Positions 35,936 through 46,931 of a DNA stretch of 64,000 nt are shown piece after piece. A model generated the notes under the pieces. It did not search any database and was not told where the DNA came from. It was given only the letters and a program-made list of their open reading frames with translations. Source of the DNA: Castor canadensis (taxonomy: Eukaryota > Chordata > Mammalia > Rodentia > Castoridae); assembly GCF_047511655.1 (NCBI RefSeq), contig NC_133390.1, forward strand, positions 129,633,583-129,697,582, in the 5' to 3' direction. The translations under genes were made by a program, and so were the position numbers. Each line of letters starts with the position of its first letter. The first letter of the stretch is position 1.

Positions 35936-36617
35936 AAATAACAATTTTAAATTAAGAAACTTAAAATAACATTGACCAAAAAATTTTAGGAACAGATGAT
36001 TGTACTGATAAATTCTATCAACTTTAATGAAGAGAAATTAGTGCCACCTGTACAAAAATGCTTCTACAAAATAAAAGACAAAAAGCACATCCTGACTTGC
36101 TAAATGAAGCCAGATAAATCCTGTTACCAAATTTAACAAAATATAAGAATAAAATTAGAGATCACTGTATCTTGATAAAATATTATAAAATCATATTCAA
36201 CTACTTTTTAAATGGATATTACATTGTGACCAAATAAGACCTATCTTAGGAACACAAGGTTACATTCACCTTCAAAACCATGTTAGTGTATTTCACCATA
36301 ACAAAATAAAGGAAAAAAAAACTATAAGATTATTCAGAAAAACAGAAAAACATTTTTAAATAAAACTATCAACCATAGCTAATAAAATCTCTCATCAAAT
36401 TAAGAGTAGATAAACACCATCTTTAACAAAAGGCACAGATGGGATAAATACAGCTATCATATAACTCAATGGTGAAAGACTGAATGTATCTCCCTAAGAC
36501 TGAGACTAGAACAAGGATATTCCTGATTCTTTTCAACAGTGTACTAGAAGTTCTAACCAATGCAATAAGACAAGAAAAAGAAATTAGACCATAGATACTG
36601 AAAAAAGAAGAAATAAG

Positions 36618-36690
36618 GATTGGCAGAATGCCTGTGTGGCAAGCATAAGGCCTTGAGTTCAAACTCTAGTACCACCAAAAAAAGAAAAAG
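36618..36690 (+). mobile_element. ID-type SINE, internally shortened
   Basis: AGGATTGGCAGAATGCCTGT, GTGGCAAGCATAAGGCCTTG and AGTTCAAACTCTAGTACCAC, then an AAAAAAAGAAAAAGG tail. The B-box-like GAGTTCAAACTC is clear; the A-box part is reduced. Confidence 0.75.
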
Positions 36691-36820
36691 GAAAGGAAAT
36701 AAAACTGATATTATTCACATAGTGTTTACCTATAAAATCATCATTATTTGCCTACAAAATCTAAAGAAATTTTTTAAAACATTTGAACCAATAAGTTAAA
36801 TTCCAAAAGTAACATTTTTA

Positions 36821-38560
36821 ACACCATGGTACTGGCACAAAAACAGCTATGAAGACCAGTGGAACAGAACAGAGGACCCGGATATGCATCCATGCAGCTA
36901 CATCCACCTCATTTTTGACATATGTGCCAAAAACATACGATGGAGAAAAGACAACCTCTTCAGCAAATGTTGCTGGGAAAACTGGATATCTGCCTGCAGA
37001 AAACTGAAACTAGGTCCATATTTGTCATCCTGTACAAGTATCAACTCAAAGTAGATTAAGGACCTTAATATAAGACCTGAAACCTTGAAGCTAGTACAGG
37101 AAAGAGCAGGGAATACACTGGAAGCAATAGTCATAGGCAAGGACTTCCTTAGTAGAACACAAGTGGCTCAGCAACTAAGAGAAAGGATTGACAAATGGGA
37201 CTACATGAAATTAAATAGCTTCTGGACAACAAAATAAATGGTCTCTAAGTTGAAGAGGCCACCCACAGAATGGGAGAAAATCTTTGCTAGCTATACATCA
37301 AACAAGGGACTGATAACCAGAATATATAGTGAGCTCAAAAAACTAAACTCCTTTAAAACCAATGACCCAATAAAGAAATGGGTAACTGAACTAAATAGAA
37401 CTTTCTCAAAGAAAGAAATCCAAATGGCTAAAAAACATATGAAAAAATGCTCACCATCCCTGGCTATAAAGGAAATGCAAATCAAAACCACACTAAGATT
37501 CCACCTCACTCCTGTTAGAATAGATGCCATCAAAAACACCACCAACAACAAATGTTGGTGAGGATGTGGGGAAAAAGGAACCCTCATACACTGCTGGTGG
37601 GAATGTAAACTAGTCCATCCATTATGGAAAACAGTATGGAGGTTCCTTAAAAAACTAGAAATAGATCTGCCATATGATCCAGCAATACCTCTCCTAGGAT
37701 ATACCCTAAGGAATGTGAGTCAGGTTACTATAAAGGCACCTGCATGCCATGTGCAGCACTATTCACAACAGCTAAGGTATAGAAAAAGCCAAGGTGCCCA
37801 CTACTGATGAATGGATTAAGAAAATGTGGTATTTATACACAATGGAATTTTACTCAGCCACAAAGAAGAATGAAATTTTGTCATTTGCAGGTAAATGGAT
37901 GGAACTTAACTTCATCTTAAGTGGAGTTAGTCAGGCTCAAAAGGCCAAAAGCCACATATTCTCCCTCATATGTGGATTGCAGACCTAAAACAAATGCAGC
38001 AATATTTTGGGATATGGGTCACAACAAGGGGAGGCTGTGCAATGGAGGGATAAGGGCAAGGGAAGGAAACCAAAAACTTGAATGAAGTTGATGTGCTCAC
38101 TTTATAGGAATGAATACAGAAATTTTAAACTGGCCAGGGCCACCATGGGAAGTGGACTAGGGAGGAGTGAAAAGGACTAGAAGGACTGGAAGAGGTGAAT
38201 CAATTGGAGCTGTAACACAAATATGCATGGGAACAACACAAGGAAACTCCCTGTGTAGCTCTCTTTATCTCAAACTAGCAAAACATCATGGAATAGGTTC
38301 AAGGGGTGGGGAGGGTTGGCATCAGTGGCATGGGGGGAAGAGGCAGGGAAAGGGGTAGGAGGATGAATATGGTGCAAACAACATATACACATGTATGTAA
38401 ATACAAAAATGATACCTCTTGAAACTCTTCCAGGAATCAGGATGCGGGTATGGGAGAGAGAAGTGGAAAGGAGGAATTCAAGTATGGTATATTTAACGCA
38501 TTCTAAGAACCTTTACAAATGCAACAGTGTACCCACACACAACAACAATAAAAAAAATTT
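36821..38560 (+). mobile_element. 5'-truncated L1 LINE with target-site duplications
   Basis: It covers the C-terminal third of ORF2 and the 3'UTR. 37238-37561 still encodes a 107-residue stretch typical of L1 ORF2p ([20 protein letters not shown], then [20 protein letters not shown] and NTTNNKCW). 37794-37988 encodes the conserved block WYLYTMEFYSATKKNEILSF, AGKWMEL. Stops at about 37235 and elsewhere break the frame. The 3'UTR contains a G-rich tract (38301-38362) and an A-rich end (ACAATAAAAAAAATTTT). AAGTAACATTTT flanks both ends (36807-36818 and 38562-38573), so this is one retrotransposition event. The inserted strand is plus and lies within the older L1M. Confidence 0.93.
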
Positions 38561-39314
38561 TAAGTAACATTTTATGTCAATTTTATTCGTGGAATATTAG
38601 AAAAAAATTGAAAATGACATGAAAATTCCATATAGAAAATTTGAAAATATTTTAAATTAGGTAAATTTAATGAAAATCCTACAGCAAAAGCTAGAAAATA
38701 TCACTGCAAAAAATAAAGGCCCAAATTAATGTTCATCTTCATGGGCTGGAATATTAAGCTATCAAATTGACCTCTGGGTTAACAGCCACCTCCAATGTGA
38801 TATCAGTGGGTTAGGTTTTGATAAACAGTGGTAGGAAAATTCTAACATATAAATTCAAAGGAATTGGGATAGTAAGAAAAGAACTTGAAGAACAAAATAA
38901 GAAGATTTACAATCATTCAGGATTCATAATTAAGCCATGGTATTCAATTAATTTTTTACAAAGGCATAAAGGCAACTTCATGGAGAAAACAGTCTTTTCT
39001 CCATTCGGTCTTCACACATCTGAATACTGGATAACCATATGGTTAAAACGAACATTACTGTTGCCCTCATATTGCAGCACTGGATTTGACTTAAATTATG
39101 AGCCTCTGCATGAAAACTAAAACTATAAATCTTCTAGACTACAGCATAACAGAATAACTTTATTCCAGGGGTAGAAAAAATTACTCAAGACAAACCAAGA
39201 AATAATTGGCAACTTAAAAAATATATTTATCAAATATCATCACATTATCAAAATTTGTTAGTAGTGCTTAAAAAAGATGAAAACTCATATCACAAAAGAG
39301 GAGATAACATTCTT

Positions 39315-41607
39315 TTTTTAATATTTATATATATAATAACGTGACATATCTATGTACAACACGGCTGGGACAGTTGAGGAAACCATACAATGATGTTCAG
39401 CAATTTCCCCTTCTCACATGAACTTTAGATTAAGGGTGACAGCATGAGAAAATGGAGCAAGAAACACAAAAAATTATATACAATTACAAGTGACAGTCAA
39501 GGAGTTTGTGGTCCTCGGGGTCCAGAGATCCTGCTCTCTCCATTTCTTCCTCACCAGAAAACAGAGTGAGTGGCCAGTCAGAAGTATATACACACCTCAT
39601 CCCTTTCATGTACATCAGCAAGTCTGCCAGTCATTCGCAACAGGCCAAATGTTTGACAAACCAGAATTTGTGACATGAAAGGGCGAGAGGTTTACAGAAT
39701 CTGGTTCTCTTGAACAGTTAGTTCTCATCCTGCTAGTTGTTGTAACTAACAGGATGCATTCAGTAAGATTCAGGTCAAGTTGGAGATAACCAGATTGAAG
39801 ATATTGATCACCACAACCCCTTCCTTCCACCTGTTCATGAGTCAGTACTGCTTCCTCTCCTTACCACATAAGAGCTGGGTTACTGAGCTCTAGAAAGGCA
39901 GATTTCTTGGTCTTCCTTCCCTAAACACTTTCCCCAACTTCCTCCAAAATGAAACATCTCCTAATAACCTACTGTTCCAGCCCTGCAATAGGACTAAGCC
40001 CCATGGTTAGCTTGGTTTATCCCTTCTTCCTTTCTAGCTAACTCACTTGGCATCTGATTACCTCTCAAACATGGGTCTCCACGTGGACATGACTGAACAT
40101 GTTTCCTCAGGCTCATAAGCTCTGCTGCCAGAGTAGCTTTTTAGCAGTTAAGGTCTAGACTTAGGCCCAAGAAAGTGGGTTAGGAAAGAGGCAATAAACT
40201 TCCATAGCTAGCTTCAAGGTTTTTTTCACTGCCTGAAATTATAGTCCTCAAATCTCAAACTTCCTCTCTCTTCAGGTAGCCCTCAAAGATTCTCCTCTGT
40301 AGTACTTTCCCCATATTACCCAGAATCAGAATCAGTCTTATACTTTGTTAACTTTATTCCATAAATGAGGAAACCGAAATCCAGAGAGGCTAAATGACCT
40401 GTCCAAGGTCAATACTGTTAAGACTGAATAGAACGAGAACCCAGATATCTTGACCCCTAAGCCAATGCTCTTTCCACTATCCCACCATACTTTCATAAGC
40501 AGCATGCTGGAAGAGAGAGAGAAGGTGCCCATACTCCATGAGTAGTGTAGATCAACCTTTACATTATTTGACAGCCACAGCAAACTAGCAGATACTAAGT
40601 AAAGGAGATGAAGTGGGCACAGTAATTTGAGGCAAACAAATCAGTTTTCCTGTTTGAGGGTTCTCTAAACCTGTGGTAATAGAAACATGAAGCAACAGCA
40701 GCCTAAGGAACAAAATGCTTAGAAGCACAGAAAACATGTCTCATTCAATCTGCTTTCTCCAGCAATGTCGGGTTAGCTTTGGGATGTTAAACCTGCCACA
40801 TTATTCCAAGGTTCAGCCTAACCAGTTTTGGGACCTACTCTTCCAAAAGAAGAAATCCTATCTCCCCAGTTTCTCACAAAAGAAAGAGGGCTGGCAGCAT
40901 TAGCCAATCCTAGTCTTTTCTGTTTCTGGGTCTGAACTACAGTGAGGGTATGGAAGTCTCAATTTAACCAAAGAAATGAACTCTCAGTCTCTCTTCAACC
41001 TCTATTATCTTCTCAGCAACTCCCAGCAGAACCAGTTTTTCCTGGCTAGCAAGCTGAGAGGATCTGACTAGGTGCCCATTCTATCCCTGCCTACAGTATG
41101 TAAGTCCAGTGGGTGAGGAAGGGGAGAGAGGGGGCTCAGGTCACCCAGCAAGCTTGCTGGTGATGAGTGAGAACTTTCTCTGGGGCAGATCCTGTGGGGA
41201 GGGGTTGTGGTCACCAGTCACCGGGTTTTTGTCTGATCCTGCACTTGGCAGCTGCTTATTCTTCATCTTGGCTTTGGCCTTGTTGTAGTCTCCTGAGTCA
41301 AAGTACTTTTGCCCTTTTTGGAGTCTCTTCATGAGGAAGTCAGAGCCTCCAGGCTTTTGTCCTAGGCTTGGATATTTGGCCTTTAGCTTTGCCCTTCAGC
41401 TTTCTCAGAGAGAATATCTTCTTTTACCTATGTGTCCTTCTTCTCCTCCCTAGGGTTCTCTTCTTCCTGTTTCTGGAACATGGCAGGACTGGTACTGTGG
41501 AGTGTAGGGGGCCCGGGAAGTCAATCGGAGAAGGGAAGGGGGAGGGGAAACAGGGACAACCTGCCAGCTTTGGCTCCTGTCACTGTGGTTACTGAGTCAA
41601 AATGGCC
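39315..41607 (-). pseudogene. ENSA: Processed pseudogene of alpha-endosulfine (ENSA)
   Basis: An intronless minus-strand copy. The former coding region runs from ATG 41479-41481 to TGA 41141-41143. The N-terminus reads MFQKQEEENPREEKKDT, close to ENSA and unlike ARPP19. The last 63 codons are continuous ([20 protein letters not shown], then [20 protein letters not shown] ... [11 protein letters not shown]). They keep the FDSGDY motif phosphorylated by Greatwall in the parent (a PP2A-B55 inhibitor) and the RKxS PKA-site context. Disablements: an in-frame TAG at 41428-41430, loss of about four codons after ENP, and a 1-base deletion near 41391-41396. About 1.8 kb of 3'UTR-like sequence follows, ending ATATAAATATTAAAAAAA. 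GAGATAACATTCTT (39301-39314) and GAGAAAATATTCTT (41608-41621) look like a 14-bp target-site duplication with two mismatches. Parent identity is secure; the full extent rests on the duplication. Confidence 0.93.
40345..40510 (-). mobile_element. MIR SINE relic within the ENSA retrocopy 3'UTR
   Basis: ATGAGGAAACCGAAATCCAG, AGAGGCTAAATGACCTGTCC, AAGGTCAATACTGTTAAGAC, AGAACCCAGATATCTTGACC and CTAAGCCAATGCTCTTTCCA are the reversed MIR order and well conserved. As MIRs long predate rodent retrocopies, it was probably carried in as part of the parent 3'UTR. Confidence 0.7.
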
Positions 41608-41709
41608 GAGAAAATATTCTTGATAAATAAATCTGGCAAAAGATTTTTTACCAAAATAGATGTTTTTCAAATATTTTGTTCTTAGAACCCTTTAATACTT
41701 TTAAAGATT

Positions 41710-41797
41710 ATTGGGAGCAAAGATTGTAGCTCAGTGTTACAACACTTGCTTAGCATGTGTGAGGCCCTGGGTTTGATACCCAGCACCAGAAAAAAAT
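41710..41797 (+). mobile_element. ID-type tRNA-derived SINE
   Basis: GGGAGCAAAGATTGTAGCTC, AGTGTTACAACACTTGCTTA, GCATGTGTGAGGCCCTGGGT, TTGATACCCAGCACCAGAAA, ending in A7. One of the better-preserved ID units in the window. Confidence 0.85.
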
Positions 41798-42118
41798 TGA
41801 GAAGCCCAACCATGATTTGTTCATGTAGATTATAGCTATTAATAATTAATAACATTAAATTAAAACTGAAAATAAAATATTTATAAAATAGTAAATTAAA
41901 ATAGTTTTATAAAACTATTAAATTTTAACAAAAATTACACATTAAAAAATGTATTTTCCCAAACCAAAATGAATTTAGCAAAAAGAACAATTATACCTGG
42001 TGCAAATTTTTCTAATTTCTGGCTTCATAAAAGACAATTGATTTCTCCTATCTGCTTCTGCATTCAATCTGTTGTGACATGTTTTGGTTGAAGTTGCAAA
42101 ACAAACTGGCTTTACACA

Positions 42119-42405
42119 TTGTCTTAGTCATTTGGGCTGCTTTAAGGAAATACCATAGTTCTGAAGGCAGTAAAATTCAAAACCAAGGTACCCTCATAGA
42201 GGGCAGTCTTGTCACAGCAAATTCCTATGTTGGAAAGGGCAAAGGACTTCTCTCACATCTTATTTATAAGGACACTAAGTCTAAACATAAAGGCTCCACC
42301 CTCATGACTTAATCATTTCTCAAAGGCCCCACATGCTAGTATTGTCACCTTGGGAATTAGGAGTTTAACAAGAATTCAAGGGACACAAGCATTCAGTCCA
42401 TTGCA
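42119..42405 (-). mobile_element. MaLR LTR (MST/MLT1-like)
   Basis: On the minus strand it begins TGCAATGGACTGAATGCTTG, followed by GTGTCCCTTGAATTC and CTAATTCCCAAGGTGACAAT. It continues GGGGCCTTTGAGAAATGATT and AAGTCATGAGGGTGGAGCC. It ends AGCAGCCCAAATGACTAAGAC. This is the full order of a mammalian-apparent LTR retrotransposon LTR with an internal deletion (about 290 bp instead of about 400). It is a solo LTR. Confidence 0.72.
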
Positions 42406-42409
42406 CAAA

Positions 42410-44650
42410 TATATAGGGAAAGGGAGTGGATTTTCAATCTTCAGGCAAATATGGATTTTCTTTTGATATTACATCGTCTTCAAAAGTTATCATTTCTCAA
42501 ATATTAGTTGTAGTGTTGAGCCTGAAAGTGTATTACTGTACTTCTAATACTTTGTTACATGAAAAGTGTTTATCTGGATATTAAATGGACCATTTATTCA
42601 TGCATAATTGTACAGTATAAAACACACTAACATACCAAGGAAATGCTAAATAGAAGAGCAAAACTATTAATACTCAACAACATTGATTCGCGTCCAGTAG
42701 GAAAAAGAATATGATGAGAAGTATAAAAATCAAAGATATAGTAAAATTTGAAAAATGAAAAATGGTATAGGAACAAAGAAGAGAAGGAAGGAGTCTTTGT
42801 CATCAGTAAATACAGAATGTTAAACCCTACCAATATACTTATGAAGTTACATCCTGTGATATGTTACACTGTGATGCTAAGCTACAGGTTACTAGGAGCT
42901 GAAATCATGGAGGCCACTGTCCTGACCATGATATAAAGATAATACAAAAAACACAGAAAGCAGAGTTCCCAAGTAATTACCCACTGGAAGTTTAAAATAC
43001 TGTCCCCAGAAATACAAAATGCAATGACAACTAATCAGAGAAAAATAATTAAGCAACTGTATTAATTTTAATGTAAATCATTCCTACAGAATGAGTTGAA
43101 AAGTATTCCTTTTGTTTCTATGCTCTTGCAAATTGAGGTTTATCTGCTTCTTCTCCCATCTTTAAAATAATTATTTTCAAAATCTAAAAATTGAACACAA
43201 AGCCCTATGGGCATGTCTCTTTCAGTGACAAATGACAGAGACTTAAAGGAATAAAGGGGAGATTTTTCATTCATCATGTTGCATAGTCCACTGAACAGAT
43301 TTAGTTCAGAACTGAATTAGCTCAAAATCTCCAAATAATGCCCTCCATCTTTGCCTCTTCTGCCTTGCCATCTTATTGATAGTCATCAAAGTAGAAATAA
43401 CTTCAATAGAAATGCATCTATTATCCAGAGAGAAGCATTCACAAATCTTTACAATCCATGTCCTTGTTCTCCTCCTTGGATAGGTTTTCTGGCTTTCATG
43501 AGCTTCCAGAGCTGTCTTGACTGCTAAATGTCCTGTTCTCATAGACATTATTTTCTCAGATCAGACACCTGGAATTACAGTCATTGGTAACCATGAGGAT
43601 GAGTTTCCTAGGACCAACCTCCTATTTGGTAGAGTTCTATTGAAGTGTCAATCAAAGTTCCAAGCAGCAGAGAAAGAAGGCTTCCCTGGGGCATTTGTAT
43701 TCTGAAATGTAAATTATGGTTTGCCTTGACTTCATCTGCAATCTTTAAGATGTCCTCCTCCCTTGGTTCAGAAAACATTTTCAGTGCAGCTGGGAATGCT
43801 ATTTCCAATTAATAGACAAATATGCGTGTAACAAAAGTAAGACTACTAACATTTTTAGAGTTAAACTTTGAGGTTTTTGAGAATAGGCCATGTCAATGTT
43901 GCAGTAGCTTGAAGTAATCATGATTTGGGTGGAACAGGACAAATAATGTATGGAATAAACTTATACCAAACCTTATATTCTTTAGAGTTTAGTAACCATG
44001 AACACCCAGCCCTGTTTGAATTTATCTGTCAACATAATTAATGAACATTTTATACATACAAATAGATAAGAATCTATTTTCTGTAATTCAAATTTTCACT
44101 GCTAAATATTTGTCTTCCTCTGAGAAATGTTAGAAATATTGATGAAGGAATAGTTGCTTTTGAGAAAAAAATCAGTTATGTATACTTACTCATTCACCTG
44201 GGCAGACATGGATTTTCCTATTTATATGTCCTTTGTGCCTTTCCCCAGCTGTGGTGGATTAAATTATCAGATTTGTTTTCTCAGCTTTTCTTTGTCATAT
44301 ACCTTTATAGTCTCTCTCACTAAGTACATTTTGCCACCGTTTGATCAGATATTTGAAGACTAAATGCAAAGGCCCAAAATGAATGGTATGCTGGGAAATG
44401 TTGAACCACTAGCTCTCCATTTACTGAACAGGTTTGTTGGCGAACAGATTGTGAAACAACATGAAGAGGCATGTCTGATTCGTCACATTTACTAATTTCC
44501 ATGGTATAAAAAACTTTCACCATGGCTGCCTTCAATCTATCAATGAAACATTGGTGAATGAAGAGCAGGGAAGAGATACACAGTTAACATATTGTGTTAT
44601 GTTTCTACTATACAGACATACTAGGTGTAAAGAACTCAGGATCCTAAATA
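42410..44650. other. Stretch without recognisable gene
   Basis: No coding gene. 43215-43800 has the texture of an old repeat (TGACAAATGACAGAGACTTA followed by AAGGAATAAAGGGG, then TTTTCTGGCTTTCATGAGCT) that I cannot name. The remaining sequence is AT-rich and unassigned. Confidence 0.4.
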
Positions 44651-44662
44651 AAGAAAATGTAG

Positions 44663-44743
44663 GGCTGAGAGTGTGGCTCAAATGGTAGGAGTGCTTGTCT
44701 CACACACGAAACTCCAGGTTCAATTCCCCACTGCTGCAAAAAG
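44663..44743 (+). mobile_element. ID-type SINE with target-site duplications
   Basis: GGCTGAGAGTGTGGCTCAAA, TGGTAGGAGTGCTTGTCTCA and CTCCAGGTTCAATTCCCCAC, then an A-rich end. The B box GGTTCAATTCC is intact. AGAAAATGTAG flanks it on both sides (44652-44662 and 44744-44754). Confidence 0.85.
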
Positions 44744-45459
44744 AGAAAATGTAGAAAAATAATTAAAAAGAATTTTTAATATCTACTATTTCTGTTTTTA
44801 ACATAATGTATTTAGCTATAACTTTACATCATTTAAATTTTAAGAATGGCTGTATTTAATAACCATCTCAGAAAAGACTGAGAATTTAATAATCAACTTT
44901 TGAAAGAAGTATAGTCAGCAACAGCCTACTCACACTTGAAGTGCCCTGTCTGGGCCACCATGCTCACTATGCCTCTGCCATGGGTCTGAGAACCTGTTCT
45001 TGCTAGTGCATGGGTTCAAGAAGGGTAAAGAAGTGGGGAGCAGAATTCCCCAGCTAATTTCTAGGCCTGCAGTGTGCAGCAGAACCACACTGCTTCATCT
45101 TGTCTCCGTCACAGACCATGGATGTGGCAGGTGCGTGGGAGCACATGAAGCCTACTTTAATCTACTGAATTTGAAGGTAGTTTGTTAACTGATATGTCAG
45201 CTTATTTCTGAGCGGTAGCAGGCAATATCATAATGCTTTGAAATTGCCATTGAGAAATTTATTACTATTGTTAATAGATTATTAGTTAAGTTTGTATTTC
45301 ATGTGAAATTTAACTTAAACAGGCCTATGCTGGATCATCTGGCCAGTTTATTAGCAGGATTACCTAATAACTTTGTACTTATATGTGGTTGTTGCTTTTT
45401 ATGGTTATTTTGATGCCAAGTGAATACCCATAATAACATTTGACTAATAGTGTATCAGT

Positions 45460-45521
45460 GAGCAAGGGCTTTGCACATGCTAGGCAAACTCTCTACCACT
45501 GAGTCACAAGACCAGTACCAG
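45460..45521 (-). mobile_element. ID-type SINE fragment
   Basis: AGCAAGGGCTTTGCACATGC, TAGGCAAACTCTCTACCACT and GAGTCACAAGACCAGTACCA are the reverse complement of an ID unit (…GTCTTGTGACTCAGTGGTAGAGAGTTTGCCTAGCATG…). Confidence 0.65.
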
Positions 45522-46499
45522 TAGGATATTTTAAATGTTAACTTGACCAAAATCTCCAGCCCCCTGCCCTTACTGTAATAAATACTAATGATAAGGATGT
45601 ACTTTTCTTTGAAGGGAAAATTTACAATAAAAGATATTTCCAAAGAATGAGATTTTTGTATTTTAAGTTAGTTAATAAGGTGAGAGTTTGGTTTGAAATC
45701 TAACAAATATCAGAGGCAATAGAAATAATTGTATTGCAGTTGTCTAATGAAAACAATAGAAGAGAATTCAGTATACAATGATTTATTTGCAACAAGGGAA
45801 GGTCATTGCACTTACTAATATCACAGCATAGGCCACTGCAAGCATGCTAGCTTCAAAATGACACATGCATTAACAGCAAGTTCATATTCACATCACAATC
45901 AAAGAAAATTATTCCAGAAAAATGTATCTTCCAACTTGCAATATACTTACTCTGGCCCAAGTCACCAGCAAATCCTGTCTACTCCTTCTACCCTTGTTTC
46001 CTGGGCTGATCCTGCTAAAATCAGGTTGTATCTCTGCTAAGAATGTATCAAAGCCGTCCTGTACTCAAGAGTCAGAGGACAAACTCTGTTAAAGGCCTCA
46101 GGTCTCTCTGAAATTCTTCTCACCTTCCTACTCAATCCTCTCTCCTTTCTCTTCCTACCCCCCACCACCCACCTCCCTTTTTGACTACCCTCCTTACTCC
46201 CGGATGTTAAAGGTCACTCTCCAGACACATGGCCCCCATGCTGCTTTTCAAAGCTTGGATTATAAGAGCTGTTGTCTTTACTCTTCCCTCTGCTGTTTGC
46301 TTTCCACACATTTTATGATCCATGCCCTCAAGAATATCATCTCAGTGGGAACTTCTTTCAATGTCCTACTTAAAATTAAACATTTCCTGAACTAACATAC
46401 TGTATGTCATTATTGTACATATTATAATGTACAGTACATATTCTATTACACTATATAGTATATATATCAATACACCAAATGTGATATGCTATATTATCA

Positions 46500-46650
46500 T
46501 AACTTATTTTGTTTATTGTGCTTCCTGCTATAAGAACGTAAGTTCCATGTGGTCAGGTATTGGGATCTATTCTGTTCACAGACTATTCTCAGCACCTAGG
46601 AGAGTTGTCTACACAGAACAGATGCTCAATAAATAGTTGCCAATTAAATA
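46500..46650 (+). mobile_element. L2 LINE 3'-end relic
   Basis: CTGCTATAAGAACGTAAGTT, CCATGTGGTCAGGTATTGGG, TTCTGTTCACAGACTATTCT, CAGCACCTAGGAGAGTTGTC and AGATGCTCAATAAATAGTTG match the L2 3' end in order. Sequence from about 46080 may be further L2 but is too diverged to claim. Confidence 0.6.
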
Positions 46651-46726
46651 AGTCCTCTTTCATAAGATTTGAAATTAGATAACATCATCTATATAAAAAG
46701 TTTTGGCATTGTGTCTTGTATAAATT

Positions 46727-46917
46727 TTTTTTTTTTGTATATTGGGGCTTGAACTCATGTCCTACACCTTGAACCACTCCATCAACCCTTTTTTCTGATG
46801 GGTTTTTTTGAGGTAGGGTCTTGCGTAATATTTGCCCAGGCTGGCTTCGAACTGCGATACCCTTGATCTCTGCCTCCTCAGTAGCTAGGATTGCAGGTGT
46901 GAGCCACCGGTGCCCAG
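46727..46917 (-). mobile_element. Dimeric B1-ID SINE with target-site duplications
   Basis: Reading the minus strand: GCTGGGCACCGGTGGCTCAC, ACCTGCAATCCTAGCTACTG, AGGAGGCAGAGATCAAGGGT, a TTCGAAGCCAGCCTGGGCAA block (B1, 7SL-derived). An A-rich linker comes next, then an ID-like unit with GGTTCAAGGTGTAGGACATG and a GAGTTCAAGCCCC B box. It ends in A12 (plus-strand T12). CTTGTATAAATT (46715-46726) and CTTGTATAAAAATT (46918-46931) are near-identical flanks. Confidence 0.85.
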
Positions 46918-46931
46918 CTTGTATAAAAATT

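Larger units (their letters stand above)
35090..39300 (+). mobile_element. Ancient L1M ORF2 relic, split by later insertions
   Basis: The left part (35090-36820) carries ORF2 blocks. GATCTAAGTTTTCACCTTAA followed by GAATCTAGAAAG is at 35293, then ATCAATGAAATAGAAAACAA at 35380. Next come GACTGATAAATTCTATC-like DNA near 36002, and GAAGTTCTAACCAATGCAAT at 36547. After the younger L1 (36821-38560), weaker ORF2-like sequence continues from 38575 to about 39298 (GGCATAAAGGCAACTTCATG near 38962). Three SINEs (35666, 35838, 36618) also interrupt it. The retrocopied ENSA mRNA starts at its right edge. Stops in every frame make it non-functional. The right-hand part is assigned with less certainty than the left. 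Confidence 0.7.

Noticed and set aside
37238-37561. 107-codon open frame that looks like a protein gene
   Set aside because: It is a surviving piece of L1 ORF2 inside a truncated, stop-containing L1, not a host gene.
38745-38815. Possible short MaLR LTR piece (CCACCTCCAATGTGATATCA)
   Set aside because: Only one block resembles the LTR consensus, and it lies within sequence otherwise assigned to L1M.
40338-40583. 81-codon minus-strand frame
   Set aside because: It falls in the 3'UTR part of the ENSA retrocopy and overlaps a MIR relic.
41368-41623. Plus-strand frames of 63-75 codons opposite the ENSA copy
   Set aside because: They are antisense shadows of the ENSA pseudogene 5' region.
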